A stretch of 64,000 bases of DNA from Pyropia yezoensis (lineage: Eukaryota > Rhodophyta > Bangiophyceae > Bangiales > Bangiaceae): the NCBI GenBank assembly GCA_009829735.1, contig CM020620.1, positions 15,783,186 through 15,847,185 on the forward strand, read 5' to 3'. Of the stretch, positions 10,605 to 22,183 are shown one piece after another. A program made the translations under genes and the position numbers. The notes below the pieces were generated by a model that had not been told where the DNA came from, made no database searches, and saw nothing but the letters and a program-made list of their open reading frames with translations. Numbering within the stretch: position 1 is the stretch's first letter; each line of letters begins with the position of its first letter.

Positions 10605-13600
10605 TTACTGCCCCCCACGCCCACCACGGCCGCGACCTCTCCGTAGCAGCTCCGCCGTTGGCCCCGCCAAGGAGCTACCCCGGCCCACCGCGGGCGCGGA
10701 CCCGAAAGAGTCGTAGCCGTACCCTCCCCGGGCGCCACCGTCGTTCCCACCGCCGCCACTACCACCGCGGCCGCCGCGGTAGCCGTCGCCACCGCCACCA
10801 TAGGCACCCCCACCCGCAGCAGCACCTGTGCCGCCGCCCTGATAGTACGGCGCCGCCTGGCCATACGAGCCCCCGCTGTAGCCCGACTGCTGGCCGTACT
10901 GCTGCTGACCATACGAGGACTGGCCGTAGCCTTGCTGGCCATAACTCTGCTGCTGGCCACCATAGCCACCCTGCTGCTGTTGTTGACCATAGCCGCCGCC
11001 CGAGTATCCATTGTAGCCGGATGACGGGGCCTGCTGCCCCCCCCCCTGGGCCTGCTGGCCACCGAAAAAACTATTGTAGCCGCCGCCCCAGCCACGTTGC
11101 TGCTGGCTGGCATAGTATCCACCCCCACTGCCGCCGTCGTAGCCACCAGCACCGCCGCCACCGCCACCATAGCCTCCAGACCCGCCCTGGCCCGCGTACC
11201 CGCCCCCGCCTCGGCCGTACGAGCTTTGCCCGCCGCTGTAGTACTGGTTGTCACCACCGCCCCCATAACCGCCCTGCTGCAGTTGTGCGCCGTACGCGCC
11301 CGGTCCCCCATAGCCGCCGCTTTGACGAGCATGCTGCTGCTGGGCAGCATACTGGCCGTACGGGGATGGGGCGGCCGCGCCGACAGTAGCAGCCCCGCCA
11401 CCACCGTACGAGCCAGCTCTCGGCCCTGCATAGCTTCCACTGCCAAGCTCGTGGATAACCCCAGAGCCATGGCCACGACTGCCGCGGCCGCTACGACGTC
11501 CACCCCCGCCGCCACCGGCACCGCCGCCGCCACGTCGGCCTCCAACATTGCTAGAGCGCCGCTCCCGCGCAAGGATGTCCGCTGCCTTTCCCAGGGTGCC
11601 AAACTTGGCCGGACGCCAGCCGGCGCGCGCCACTTCCGCCAGGTCCGACCCCGTCAGCGTCTTTGGCGCCCAACCTTCGGCACCGGGCAGGAGGTGTGGG
11701 ATGTGGCCGGCAGTCCTCGGAAGCGTATACTCGGCCTCCACCGTCTTGGGCGGTAAGAGCGAGACGCATCTCACAGAGCCGAAGCACATGGCCGCGGTGG
11801 CAACCTCAGGAATGGGAACCAGAGAGCCCTCGCCGGCGCCTTCAGCTTCTTCATCAAACTCGTCGTTGTCAGTCTTGACAGGTGCCTCATCAACCGCGGG
11901 TGGCTGGGCCACTGGCGCACCGACAGTAGACGTCTCAGGAACGGGTGCATCAAGGGCGAGTGTATCCGAGGTAGTGTCTACCGCACGTGCCTCGGCAGCG
12001 GGCGATTCCGCAACAGGCGTCTCAACGGTCGATGTGCCTGCGGCAGGTGCATCTGTAGCATGCGTCTCCGCAGCAGAAGTTGTGGCATCCGCTGAAGCAG
12101 CAGGAGACGTCACGGCAGTAGGCGTCGACGCCGCAGGCTTATCGACTGCAGGCGTCTCGCCAGTAGGCGCCTCAGATACGGGTCTCTCTGCTGCAGGCCC
12201 TTCACCAGTGGGCGCCTGAGAGGCGGCCTGGCCAGGCGGTGACTCCACAGCAGGCAACGCCGGAACGGGCGATGCAGCAGCGGGCGCCCCAGATGTGGGG
12301 GCTGCGGCTGCAGGTGCTTCCACAAGAGGTCTATCGCGCAGGGATGCCTTAGCACGAGGCCCACCGCCTGCAGCAGGCGCATCCCCAGCAAGAACATTAA
12401 CAGCAGCAGGCACAGCCGCAGAGAGTGTGTCTGCCGGTGCCTCGCCTGTGGGTGTCTCGACGCCACTGTCCTTGACTGCGGCATCAACCGCTGGTGCAGG
12501 CTCGACCATCTGCACGTCAACGCCAGGCACCGCACCGTCAGACTGCAAAGCAGCCTTGATTTGTAGAAGCGCCACGCCAAGCGCTGAGTTTGAGTGCGCC
12601 AGCAGGCGAGGCCGGCCAAAGGAGTTGCGGGCCGCCTCCTCGGGCGTCAGGAGGGGCGCCAACGGCTCAAGCGCTGCGTGCAGCCGCTTCTCGTCTACAA
12701 AAGGCAGAAGTGCCACACCCTGCCACGCAAACCGCTTCCCATTCAGGTCAATCTCAAAATCCTCTGGATAGTACTCAAGGATGGGAGATTTCAGGGACGA
12801 CATGAGGCGGGAGTAGCAGCGGGGCAAAACGAGCTTTCCCGACGATGCGGGCATGACGCCCATAAGCTGGGTGAAAGGGCGGAACGGGCGACCAAGGGAG
12901 AAGTGTATGTTGTCCGACAGCACGTCCACGTCCACCAGGTCCGACGCAAAGGGAGCATAGTGGTATGGAAAGTACCACTCCCACGACGTGCAACCTCGGT
13001 AGTAGTAGTGCATGACCCAGAGGAGGCCTTCGTAGTAAGAGCGCACCAACGTGGCCTTGGATTCTAAGTCAGTCGCAGACCACCCGAACTTGGTAGAGTA
13101 GTAGCGCGCCTTCCAGCCCGCCTCACCGAGGCGCACGTTATCTGGCAGTTCACCAACTTCGCCTTTCGTGCGCAGGCGTTTCTTCAGCTCCTCCGAAAAG
13201 TCTGCGTCCGGTGCAAGGGGCACAGGGTTGGGCGCAGCTCCAGCCACCGGGGCCCCGCTACCTTCGGCCAGAGAGAAAGTGCCCCCGACAGCTGCACCCT
13301 TCTCACCGGTAGCCTTTCCCGCAACCGCTACCGTCCACGTAACAGACACGAGCAAAATGAGAGCAAACGCCCAAAAACAAATGGGCAACGGCAGGGGATT
13401 CATCACAAACGACAAAAGACAGCGGGAAGAAAAGTCGCATCAGAAATTGGCTCAGTTGCGGTGGGACAACGCAATGAACAAACAGACCTGCAAAGTGGGC
13501 ACCGAAGAGAAAAGAGAACCACGCACGGACAAGGATACGGCAGGGTCGAGCAGACAAGGATCAGTGAAGAGGCACCAACGTACGAGTTGTGGGTTCATCA

Positions 13601-15366
13601 ACGCCAGACACGCGCCGGCGCTTGGCAATGTCGCTAAGGTTCACACGCAAGGAGTTGGCCACCGAGAAGCTGTCGGCCATCACTTTCTTCTTCTTGTCCG
13701 GTTTGATGTTGCCTCGACCCAGCGGGATCATTTCGTCGTCGGATGCGGGCGGGGGGGGTCCAGGGTCCTTCGACGCAGCCTTGCCAGTGGCACCCTTGGT
13801 CTCTACTGCCGCGACCGCGGGCGGGGAGGCCGCGGCTTCGTCCCGCGTACGGCGTTTCTTACTCTGCTTCCCCCCTGATGTCGGGCTATCAGGCAGGGGC
13901 ACCGCGGCCGCCACGGTGGCTGCCGCCTCTTGTGCAGCCACGCGGGCCTTCTCCTCACGATCTCGCTGACGGGAGCGCGCCTCGGACTCCATCCGCTTCG
14001 CAAACACCTGGTCCTCCTTGCGGCCGACGTCCGCCAGCAGTACGCGCACCTTGGCAAAGTCCACGTCTCCTGTGCCGTCCGTGAGGTAGCCGAGTGTAGG
14101 CACCAACCCCTTGTAAAGCTCCAGAAGGAAGTCAATGGCTCCCTCGCGGATGTCAAGGGTCGGCAGGTGGGGCAAGAAGTCATTGCCAACAAAGAAGCAC
14201 AAAAAGACAAAGTCGTCAATGGCCCTCTCCAAGTCGTACACCATGCCGCCCGGCTCTGCAAGACGGCGTAGGCCGTCCGAGACGTCCGCCTTAAACTCGT
14301 GATCGAGGTACTCCCGCAACGTGTGCACATGCAGCCACTGGAACGGCTTCATACCACCCAGTTCCGCGAGCGTCCCCTCCAGGACGTCCGTACCGGTCAC
14401 AGAAGCTTCTGAAAGCTTCGACTTCAGTGACACAGCGTCCGTGGTGGCGGCGGAGGGCCCACCACGCCCTCCTGGTGGGCCACGCGTCGGAGGAAACACA
14501 AGCTCGCGCAAAACTGTAAAGTATTGTTCGTGTGTGGCCAAGGCCAACATGATCAGGTCCGCATCCAGGCCATAGAGAACGTGCCGCACTGCGGGGTCGT
14601 ACCCCGGCTGCGTGCGCTGTACGCGGATAAACTGGGCGATCTTGTGCTCCCCCTCCCCTGGGACTGAAGCGTCAGACAGAATCACTCGCAGTGAGGACCA
14701 GATGCCCCCCTCCGCCATCCGCAGCACCACGTGCTTGCGCAACGCGACGGCAAGACGGGACATAAAGGGAGTGCCGGGCGTGATCACGTTCGAGTCAAAA
14801 GACCCGCCGCTGTCCGCCACCTCGTCGACAACCGCGTCACCCGCCGGGCCTGTGGCCGCGGCAGGCGGTCGCTCAGCGGGAGAGACCACGGGGGTTTCAA
14901 CCTTTGATGCCGCAGGCTCTTCCGGCGCGAGGAGCCCAGCGGCTTTGAACTCCTTGCGAAGTTCGGCTGCCTCCGCGGCAGCCTCAATCGCCTCGCGCGC
15001 CGACCGGAATCGCCGAGAGCGCTGCTGGTTGATCTTGGCACGCGGGGCAACACCATCCACAGCCAGGTATATGAGCTTTCGCGGCCGCACAATCGCAACC
15101 AGCCGGTCCACGTAAGCGCACACGTCCTCAAACATGGCCACCTCGGTCGTTGGCGCCGGTTTGTCCTCTGGGTGCGTGCACGGGTGAATGATGCCATTCA
15201 TGTCCAGGTATAGGTTGTCGTACTCGACGCCATTGGGGTTGGGTCCTAAAGCGTCAATCGGCAAGGGTTTACCGGTCTTGGTGTCCCAGCGCACGTGTTC
15301 CACACAATCGTGCAAGATGCGCGGGTACTTCATGCTCAGCCAGCGGAAGAAGGCCGGGACACCCAT
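10605..15366 (-). CDS. XRN2: 5'-3' exoribonuclease, XRN2/Rat1 type, with RGG/YGQ-rich tail
   Basis: The enzyme degrades 5'-monophosphate RNA; XRN2/Rat1 proteins act in nuclear RNA decay and transcription termination. Exons 15366-13584 and 13327-10605 join in phase 1 (donor C|GTACGT, acceptor GGTAG|CG, 256-nt intron), giving 1501 aa. It begins MGVPAFFRWLSMKYPRI. Conserved XRN blocks are LYLDMNGIIHPC (about 53-63), VDGVAPRAKINQQRSRRF (104-122), ILSDASVPGEGEHKI (225-240), YGLDADLIMLAL (262-274) and FFVGNDFLPHLP (389-400). The second domain has GWSATDLESK, YYEGLLWVMHYYYRGC and SWEWYFPYHYAPFASDL. The CCHC knuckle common in XRN2 is not seen. A roughly 250-residue Pro/Ala/Thr acidic insert (about 854-1103) precedes a conserved tail. 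From about residue 1180 the protein is RGG- then Tyr/Gly/Gln-rich. It is divergent from the PsbP-like gene. Confidence 0.95.
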
Positions 15367-15989
15367 GACGACCAGGGGGGAAGAGCGCAGGTGCGCACCG
15401 GCAAGACGACAGCAAAACGGCCAGCCCGCGCAACGACGACCAGACGCCTACACAAGGCCTCGACGTGGGGCCCGGGTCCGATCGTCCGCAGCTGCTGTCC
15501 TTCACAACGTGGCCTCAGGGGGCACCGTCGTTGGGTGCAACGGCAGGCGCGTTAGGCGTCGGCGGCCGCGGCAGAAAGGAGTGTCCTTCAACGACTACAG
15601 CTCTGTGGGGACATGGCACACGACAATGGGGAATTTCCCACAGGTGCATTCCAATTGGATAACTTGTTGAGAGTACACCAAATAGTTTGCACAGTTTAGG
15701 CATTGCATTGCGCACCCATGGGAAGGCCAAGGGTGCTACTTCATGTTCGTGCAGAAAGCAGTGACATCTCGCACGGCCCACCCACCACCCCCCCCCCCCC
15801 ATGATCACCCTCGATTCGTGCCCTCCACGACCCTGTGGGCTGTGGTCCCATCGCCTGGGCGTCCATTGTGTGTGGCGACTCCGCAACCACCCGTCTTGTT
15901 CCCGCGGCTATTTACCGCCCGACCCCCCGGCACGTCAGCCACCTTCACTGGTCTGCTCCCTCTACCCTTCGCCCCTCCCTTCTGGTGCA
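15367..15989. promoter_or_regulatory. Shared divergent promoter region (XRN2-like / PsbP-like)
   Basis: The two ATGs face away from each other across 623 bp, so both promoters must lie here. The 60 bp before the PsbP-like ATG is strongly pyrimidine-rich (about 15930-15985). No clear TATA box or known element is identified. Confidence 0.5.
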
Positions 15990-16868
15990 ATGGCGTTTGT
16001 AGCTGCCACCAGCTTCCGCGTCGCGTCGCTCTCGCGGGGCGCCTTCCGTGGCGATTCAGTCTGTGGAGCTCCGTCCGGTGCAGGGGCTGGCCCATCGACG
16101 ATGCGCATGACCTTTTCGGATGGCGTATCCCGCCGGGCGGCACTGGTGACGGGTGCGACCGTCGCGGCGGGCCTCGTTGCCGCGGTAGCAGCGCCGGGTG
16201 GCCCGGTCCTCGTCCCCTCGGTACGCGTGTGCGCCGTCCATTGTGTGGGGGAGCGTTTGCCATTTCGCTTCCTCGCGGGCCCATTGCTTCTTTATTCTCT
16301 GCTTTTAGCGCGCGTGTTTATCTCATCTGACAAGCGGCACTTGTTGGCGCTTTGGCTGTGGGGTTGGTGTATTGCCTGTGCGTTTTCATCTCCTGCACAG
16401 GCCCAAGCCGCAGCCACAGTTAACCTGGGCAGCATGGTGGAGGTCTACAAGGACCTGAACAAGGGCTTCACCATTTTGCGTCCTCAAGGGTGGAACCAGT
16501 TTGAGGCCACTGCCGGCCAGTACGACATCAAGTGGCAGGACCTGATCCAGCCGCTGGAGATCATTACCGTCCTGACTACCCCCGTTGGCAAGGGCAAGAC
16601 TCTCGCTGATATTGGCACCCCCGACGCGGTGGGTGCCAAGCTCGCCAAGTCCCGTCGCGCCGAGCTCGTCTCTGCAGTTTCTCGGGACGTAGACGGCCTC
16701 ACTTACTACAATGTGGAGCTGAAGAACAACAGCGTCCACCAGCTGACGTCGCTGGTGGTGAACAAGAACAAGCTGTACAGCGTGAATGTGTCATCGGCTG
16801 AGTCCAAGTGGCCCAAGAGGGAAAAGCTGCTGCGGGGAGTGGCCGAGTCGTTCAAGCCCAGTCTTTAA
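15990..16868 (+). CDS. PsbP-family thylakoid-lumen protein (photosystem II extrinsic/PsbP-like)
   Basis: Exons 15990-16220 and 16401-16868 give 232 aa. The 180-nt intron has donor GTACGC and acceptor TCCTGCACAG and keeps frame if retained. The leader is bipartite. A plastid transit part begins MAFVAATSFRVASLS. A Tat-type lumen signal follows, with SRR at 47-49, a hydrophobic run (ALVTGATVAAGLVAAVAA) and AQA cleavage near residue 80, formed exactly across the splice junction. The mature part of about 152 aa has PsbP landmarks: DLNKGFTILRPQGWNQF, YDIKWQDLIQPLEIITV, LADIGTPDAVGAKLAKS, DGLTYYNVELKN and a final SKWPKREKLL...ESFKPSL. PsbP-family proteins support photosystem II assembly or oxygen evolution on the lumen side. 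Which member (CyanoP-like or a PPL) cannot be settled without a phylogeny. Confidence 0.92.
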   Translation: MAFVAATSFRVASLSRGAFRGDSVCGAPSGAGAGPSTMRMTFSDGVSRRAALVTGATVAAGLVAAVAAPGGPVLVPSVRVCAVHCVGERLPFRFLAGPLLLYSLLLARVFISSDKRHLLALWLWGWCIACAFSSPAQAQAAATVNLGSMVEVYKDLNKGFTILRPQGWNQFEATAGQYDIKWQDLIQPLEIITVLTTPVGKGKTLADIGTPDAVGAKLAKSRRAELVSAVSRDVDGLTYYNVELKNNSVHQLTSLVVNKNKLYSVNVSSAESKWPKREKLLRGVAESFKPSL

Positions 16869-17789
16869 GGGTAGCGCGTAGACTCGGTGGGGTTTTGACC
16901 GGCGTGTTGACCGTGTCCATCCCTGATGGTGACGTGCGTTTGGTCCAGGCTATGGCGCTCGGGCGGCCGAGGCTATGACGCTTATGCGGCCCGAAGTTCT
17001 GGTGCTCGGTTTGCTTGATGATGGGCCTGCTTGTCTCGATTGTCCCTAGAGTGCGCATGACACGCCTTGCTTGCTGGCAAATGCCGCGGCTACTGAAGTG
17101 TCACAGCGCTTGTCCGGTCGTTGGCGCATACGTCGAATTTCCGATCTTCTGCGGAAGGAACGTTCGCCGTTTTGTGTGCGGCACCGGCAGCAGCGGTGAA
17201 CGCGGCAATCCCCCAGTCTTCGACACCGTCGCCCAGAACGGATGTGGGAGCCCGCCCAGGCATTTGGTCTGGCCGCCCCCATTCTCTCCTTTGACTCCCC
17301 CCGCTGTGAGGGGGTTTGGCGACCGCGTGGCGGAGCGGGTGGCTGGAAGTGAGGTGAGTGCAGTGGGGCCGGCGGCGTGGCGGCATGAGGGATGCCGGTC
17401 CGAAGGGAAGAAGGCTGAGTGATGGGGGCGGGCGCGGCAGCGCGCGGCGGCGCCGTGCGGCCGTGCCGCGAGGCAGTCGTGACTCTTGACGGCAGGCGGT
17501 CGGCTGCCCACAGGTGGGGGGGGGGGTTGGTGGCGTCGGCAGCGTTCTGTTGTGGGCGACTCCTGTGCCAGCAGCAGTTGCCGCCGCGAGGCCGCTTGTC
17601 TTGGCCAATTCGCAGCAACTCCCGCCCAGGCCTTTCGTACGGCACGAAGCCGACGACCTGGCAGCTGCGCTTGTCTGCCCCGTGGGGGGTTCCCTTAGCG
17701 CTCACCCCCCTCGGCCCGCCGCAGCCGCCCGGCTGCGGTGCTGGGGTAGTCAGGGAGCCCTCTGCTCCCTCCCCTCCCCGCGTTGCTTG
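16869..17789. other. Intergenic
   Basis: No gene is supported. Open frames on the minus strand at 17046-17870 are Arg/Pro/Ala-rich and look like composition effects. Confidence 0.4.
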
Positions 17790-18008
17790 GCCGCAGCTTC
17801 TCCCTCCTCCCCCCCCCCTGCGAGCGGCGGCACCCCTGGTGAAGAATCCGAGTCCCGCGCCGCCTTTCACGCCTCCCCCACAGCCTTTGCGACTGCCGAG
17901 GCGGAAACAGTGGCGGCGGCAGCGGCCGAGTCCCTGGACGGCAGCCAGCTGCGGGACCTGCTGCTAGAGATGTACGGTACCTACGACGACGTCACCAACG
18001 GTCACTGA
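17790..18008 (+). CDS. Possible 3' exon of an unknown protein
   Basis: A plus-strand frame ends at 18008 with an ordered-looking acidic C-terminus that includes AESLDGSQLRDLLLEMYGTY and then DDVTNGH. The same frame is open back to about 17490 but has no ATG, so the start must lie in an upstream exon. TTGGCCGCAG ending near 17796 is a usable acceptor. I cannot place the first exon and recognise no family. The 200 bp after the stop lead into the helicase gene on the same strand. Confidence 0.25.
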   Translation, partial: AAASPSSPPPASGGTPGEESESRAAFHASPTAFATAEAETVAAAAAESLDGSQLRDLLLEMYGTYDDVTNGH

Positions 18009-18620
18009 CCATCCTCCACGGCAGGCCCCACCATGCCGAGCCCGTCCGCGGCGCCATCGGTGTATCGCAATTGAGCACTTTCCCAGCAGTCGCAATTCCG
18101 CAGGAATGGGTCTGCATCCAGAGTCCCCCGCCCAGCTAGGGAAGGAGTCCGGCCCGGCCTCGCGCGCCCCGGCTGCCCCTGCCTTTCCCCCTCCCCGTGC
18201 GTCCCGACGACGCCATGATAGCTGCCGCCGGTGCGTCGCCCCTGCCGGTGGGGCAATCATGGACGGGGTCTGGGTGTGTGACCATGGGCGCCCGTGCGTG
18301 CTGCGGCGGTCGGGGCCGGTTGGTGGCATCGGCTTCGTACGTTCCCCGCCGGCCTGGTGCGCCACCTTTTGGCGCCTCCCCTTTCGCGTGCCGCCCGCCG
18401 TGCCCCGCTGCCTGTCGCCGCATGGGTGCCCCCAAGGCCATCGGGTGGGAGGTTTTCCTTCGGTCCCTAACCATTTTTCTTTTCTCCTTGTCTGAGACCG
18501 CCCCCTCCGGCGGGGTCCTCGCCTCCCGCGTTCTCCCTCGGTGGCCTGCCCCCCCCCTGTCCCCCCCCTGTCTGTGTGTTTTTTTCTTCTTCCCCACCCC
18601 TCTTTTGCAATGGGCAACAG
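18009..18620. other. 5' region or first intron of the SNF2 helicase gene
   Basis: A strong polypyrimidine tract (about 18540-18610) followed by GGGCAACAG ending at 18620 looks like an intron 3' end, so an upstream exon of the helicase gene is likely here. One candidate start is the ATG near 18214 in GCCATGATAGC, with a GTGCGT donor shortly after. It is not proven. Confidence 0.35.
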
Positions 18621-18742
18621 AAAAAGACATGGCAATGCGCGGGGCTGACGCCCGCCGCGCGGTGCAAGACGTCTATCGAGCAGGCCCCCGCGGGCCCACC
18701 TGGCGGCCGGTCGGCTGCTGCGTCCGCTACGGGGGCGGGGAG

Positions 18743-18773
<31 letters not shown>

Positions 18774-19244
18774 GGCGGCGGCGGCGGCACCGGTGGCCGC
18801 CCCACCCGCCCGTGGACGGCAGCCCCGCTGGGTGTCCCGTCGGCTGGCCGGTCTGGCCACCAGACGACCCTGCCCCACAGTGCCCCCCGCGTTCCTCCCG
18901 TGCCGCGGACAGCGGCGGCGGCGGGGGCGGTGGCGGCGGCGGGAGTGCGGCCGCGGTCGCCGCGTCAGACGCACTTGTTCATGCGGCCGGCTGCGTCTAT
19001 TGGCGCCATGCGCCCCGGCTGGGCGGGCGCCGCCGCCGTGCGCCCTGGCCCCGCCACTGGCGCCGTGCGGCCGGACCCTGCTGGGTTGGCCCCCGGCGGC
19101 GGCCCAGCAGGCAGGGGCGGCGGGGGCGGCGGGGCCGGCCATCCCGGCATTGGCGGCGGGGTCTTGCGCTCTGGTTCTTTTGGCGTGACCGCCCGCCCGG
19201 CTGGGCGTGGTGCCCTCCCCGCGGCGGCTGGCCTAGCCGCTCCT

Positions 19245-19275
<31 letters not shown>

Positions 19276-22183
19276 CGCCCCCCCCCCCCCCCCCAGCGCG
19301 GTGGTGGGGGGGGGGGTGGTGGACCTGACGGGCGCCTCCGCCGGCCCGTCGACGTCGTCCCCCCTGTGCCTCTGTGGGGAGCGGGCAGTGTGCCGGGTGG
19401 TGCAGCGGGCGGGCCCAAACCTGGGCAAGGACTACTACACCTGCCCCCGCCTTCACGGGGGCGCCTCCCGGCGGTGTGAATTCTTTATGTGGGCCGCCGA
19501 TACGGCCCCCGCCGACCGCTCCCTCTTTTTGGGGGGCCCCAAGCGGGGGGAGGCCGGCGGCGGTGGCGGGGCGGCTGGGGCGGCAGCAGAGGTGGAAGCA
19601 CAGGCGGGGGCAGGAGCGAGGGCGGCGGCGAGGGGCGACGCCGCTGCGGCGGCGGTTGGGGCCAGCGGCGGCGCCCCCCCCGCCAAGCGCCCTTGCCTGT
19701 TTGTCAGCACCCTGTCCATGCAGCTGGCGTCGGTGCAGTCGCTCTTCACCATCCTTAGCCCGGGGGTGCCCGCAGAGCTGGTTGCCCAATTTCGCGCCCT
19801 CCCCGGCGCCCAGACCTCCCCCGGGGAGCAGCTGGGGAGCTTGCGGCTTGAGGTCCCCCTCCCCGCCCTGTCGAGTTTTACCGCCCTCGCCACCCGCCGG
19901 GGCCTGCGCGTTGACGCGCCGCCGCCGTGGCTCCTGGGCGGGCTGCACGAGTGGAACCAGGCCGAGGCGGCGCACACGGCGCGGGGGGAGGCGCCGCTGA
20001 CGGGCCCGGGGCTGGCGGCGGTGCTGCCGCCCTTCCTGGACAAGGCGCTCATGTCGTTTCAGCGGATTGGGGTGGAGTTTGCTCTCAGCCGCCGGGGGCG
20101 GGTGCTCATTGGGGACGAGATGGGGCTGGGCAAGACCGTTCAGGCCCTGGCCGTGGCGCTGGTGTACAAGGCGGACTGGCCGCTGCTGGTTGTGTGCCCG
20201 AGCTCTTTGCGGCTCAACTGGCGGGAGGAGCTGGTTAAGTGGCTGGGCACCGAGGTCCCTGCTGACGACGTTCGGGTTATCATGAAGGGGGCAGACGCTG
20301 ACCTGGGGGGCCTCGCCATGCCCCCAGTGACGATTGCATCGTACGAGCTGGTGGCCAAGGTGCCCCCGTGGCAGCTGTCTGAGGTGGGGGTGGTCATTTG
20401 TGACGAGAGCCACTACCTGAAGAACCGGGCGGCCAAGCGCACCAAGTTTGTGTGCGGCCAGCTGCTCCAAAACACCAAGCGAGTGCTGCTGCTGACGGGC
20501 ACCCCCGCCATGTCCCGGCCGTCTGACCTTTACCCCCAGCTGTCGGCGCTGGTGCCCAAGCTGTTTGGCACCTGGTACAACTTTACGGAACGTTACTGCG
20601 CCGCCCGCCAGGCGGCCTATGGGTGGGACACGAGCGGCTCTTCCAACCTGGCCGAGCTCCACACCCTCCTCTGCGACACGGTGCTGATCCGGCGGCTGAA
20701 AAAGGATGTGCTGACGCAACTGCTGCCCAAGCAGCGGTCGCTCATCTACATTGAGACTGCCCCGGCGTTGATGAAGCACGTGGAGCGGGCAATGGCCGAG
20801 CAGAGCCGGGCCGCCCTGGCCCTGCGCTCAGCCACAACGGCAGGCCAGGCGGCGTCTCTGGAGCTGGTGGTAAAGGCGGCCACCACTAAGCTGGAGACGG
20901 CCTCCTGCGAGGCCAAGATTAGGGGCGTGTGCGCGTACGTTAAGGAGCTACTCGACGCCTCGCCGGGCCTAAAGTTCCTCCTCTTTGCCCACCATCAGGC
21001 CATGCTGAACAAGCTCGAGGCCTTTTTCCGGGAGAAGCTCAAGGTCGACCTCATCCGCATTGACGGGGGCACCCCCCAGGGCAAGCGGCAGGCCCTGACT
21101 GAGCGCTTCCAAACCGATGCCAACTGCCAGGTTGCCCTGTTGGGCATTACTGCCGCTGGTGTCGGCTTGACCCTCACCGCCGCCCACACGGTAGTCTTTG
21201 CTGAGCTGTGGTGGACGCCGGGGAGCCTCATCCAGGCCGAGGATCGGGTGCACCGGATTGGGCAAAAAAACAGCGTCGACGTGCGGTACCTGCTGGCCAA
21301 GCACACGGTGGACGAACAGATGTGGAGCATAGTGGGCCGCAAGCTCAACGTTGTCGGTCGCTCCCTCGACGGCGCCGCCGCCAGGATGGACGCCAAGGCC
21401 CACGCCGACAATGATGAGCTGATTGTCCGCTGCCGCGGGGTGCTGGACAACGAGGAAGGGAGTGGAGGCTCGGCGGACGAGGTCGACAGCGCCGCCTCTG
21501 GTCGCGGCCGCAGCACAGGCTGGGACGCCTCCCCAGACGCCTACGGCTTGGCAGCGGGCGCGCCTCAGCGCACGCGAAAGGGGTACATGACACTGGAGCG
21601 GGGGTTTGCCAATGCGGCGCGGCGGCAAGCCGACGGCGAAGGCGCGGGGCGGGGGCGCCCGCCTCATGACCGCCGCCGGGGCGGCGGTGGCGAGGATATG
21701 GCGCCGCCGCCGGCGGGAGCGGGCGCCGCCGTTGCTGTCTGTGACCTGGACAGTGACGGCGACACGGTGGGCGGCGTGGCCGCAGCCACTATTTTCCCCG
21801 AAGCGGTGCTGGCGCAGCTCGACAGCCGCCGCCACCCGCCGCCCCCGGCGGCTCCGCTACAGCCACAGCCGCCCAGTGGCGAGCGGCGGCTGCCACTTCT
21901 GGGCGGCGGGCCGCCACCGCCGCCCCGACGGGGGGGGGCGGGGGGGGCGCCCTCCGTCTTGCTGTACCTGCCCCCGTTGCCGTCGACAGGGGGCGGCGGC
22001 GGCGGCAAGAGGGGGAAGGGGGAGCAGCCGGCGGCAGCCGGCGGCGGCGGTGGCGGTCTCGCCGCCGGGGGGCGCCTGGTGGACGCAGACGAGGCCATGG
22101 TGCTGCGGCTGCAGGCGGCGCGGGAGGCCATGGCGACGGCGTCCGTGACTGATGGCACAGACGGGGTACTGTTTTTAGAGTAA
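18621..22183 (+). CDS. SMARCAL1/ZRANB3-like SNF2 DNA helicase with GRF zinc finger
   Basis: This is an ATP-dependent DNA translocase of the SNF2 distant-homologue group, whose members remodel or anneal stalled replication forks in the nucleus. A GRF zinc finger spans about 19366-19502 (CLCG, GKDYYTCP, CEFFMWAAD). The helicase core has FQRIGVEFALSRRGR, Walker A GDEMGLGKT (20111-20137), DESHYLKN as the Walker B variant (from 20402), LLTGTPA, and helicase-C motifs LFAHHQAMLNKLE, GITAAGVGLTLTAAHTVVF and QAEDRVHRIGQ. The C-terminal 250 residues are Gly/Pro-rich. The start is unresolved; 18621 is a likely internal exon boundary. N-terminal coding signal (Ala/Gly/Arg-rich) lies in another frame from the core, and the shift falls at a 17-nt C run (19278-19294). 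A HARP domain is not clearly seen. Confidence 0.88.

Noticed and set aside
10605..13415. Separate 936-residue protein starting upstream of the XRN second exon
   Set aside because: The first codon would be TTG inside the intron, and the conserved XRN domain clearly continues from the upstream exon through a proper splice pair.
18965..20779. 604-codon minus-strand frame under the helicase
   Set aside because: It is antisense to conserved SNF2 motifs and has no family features of its own.
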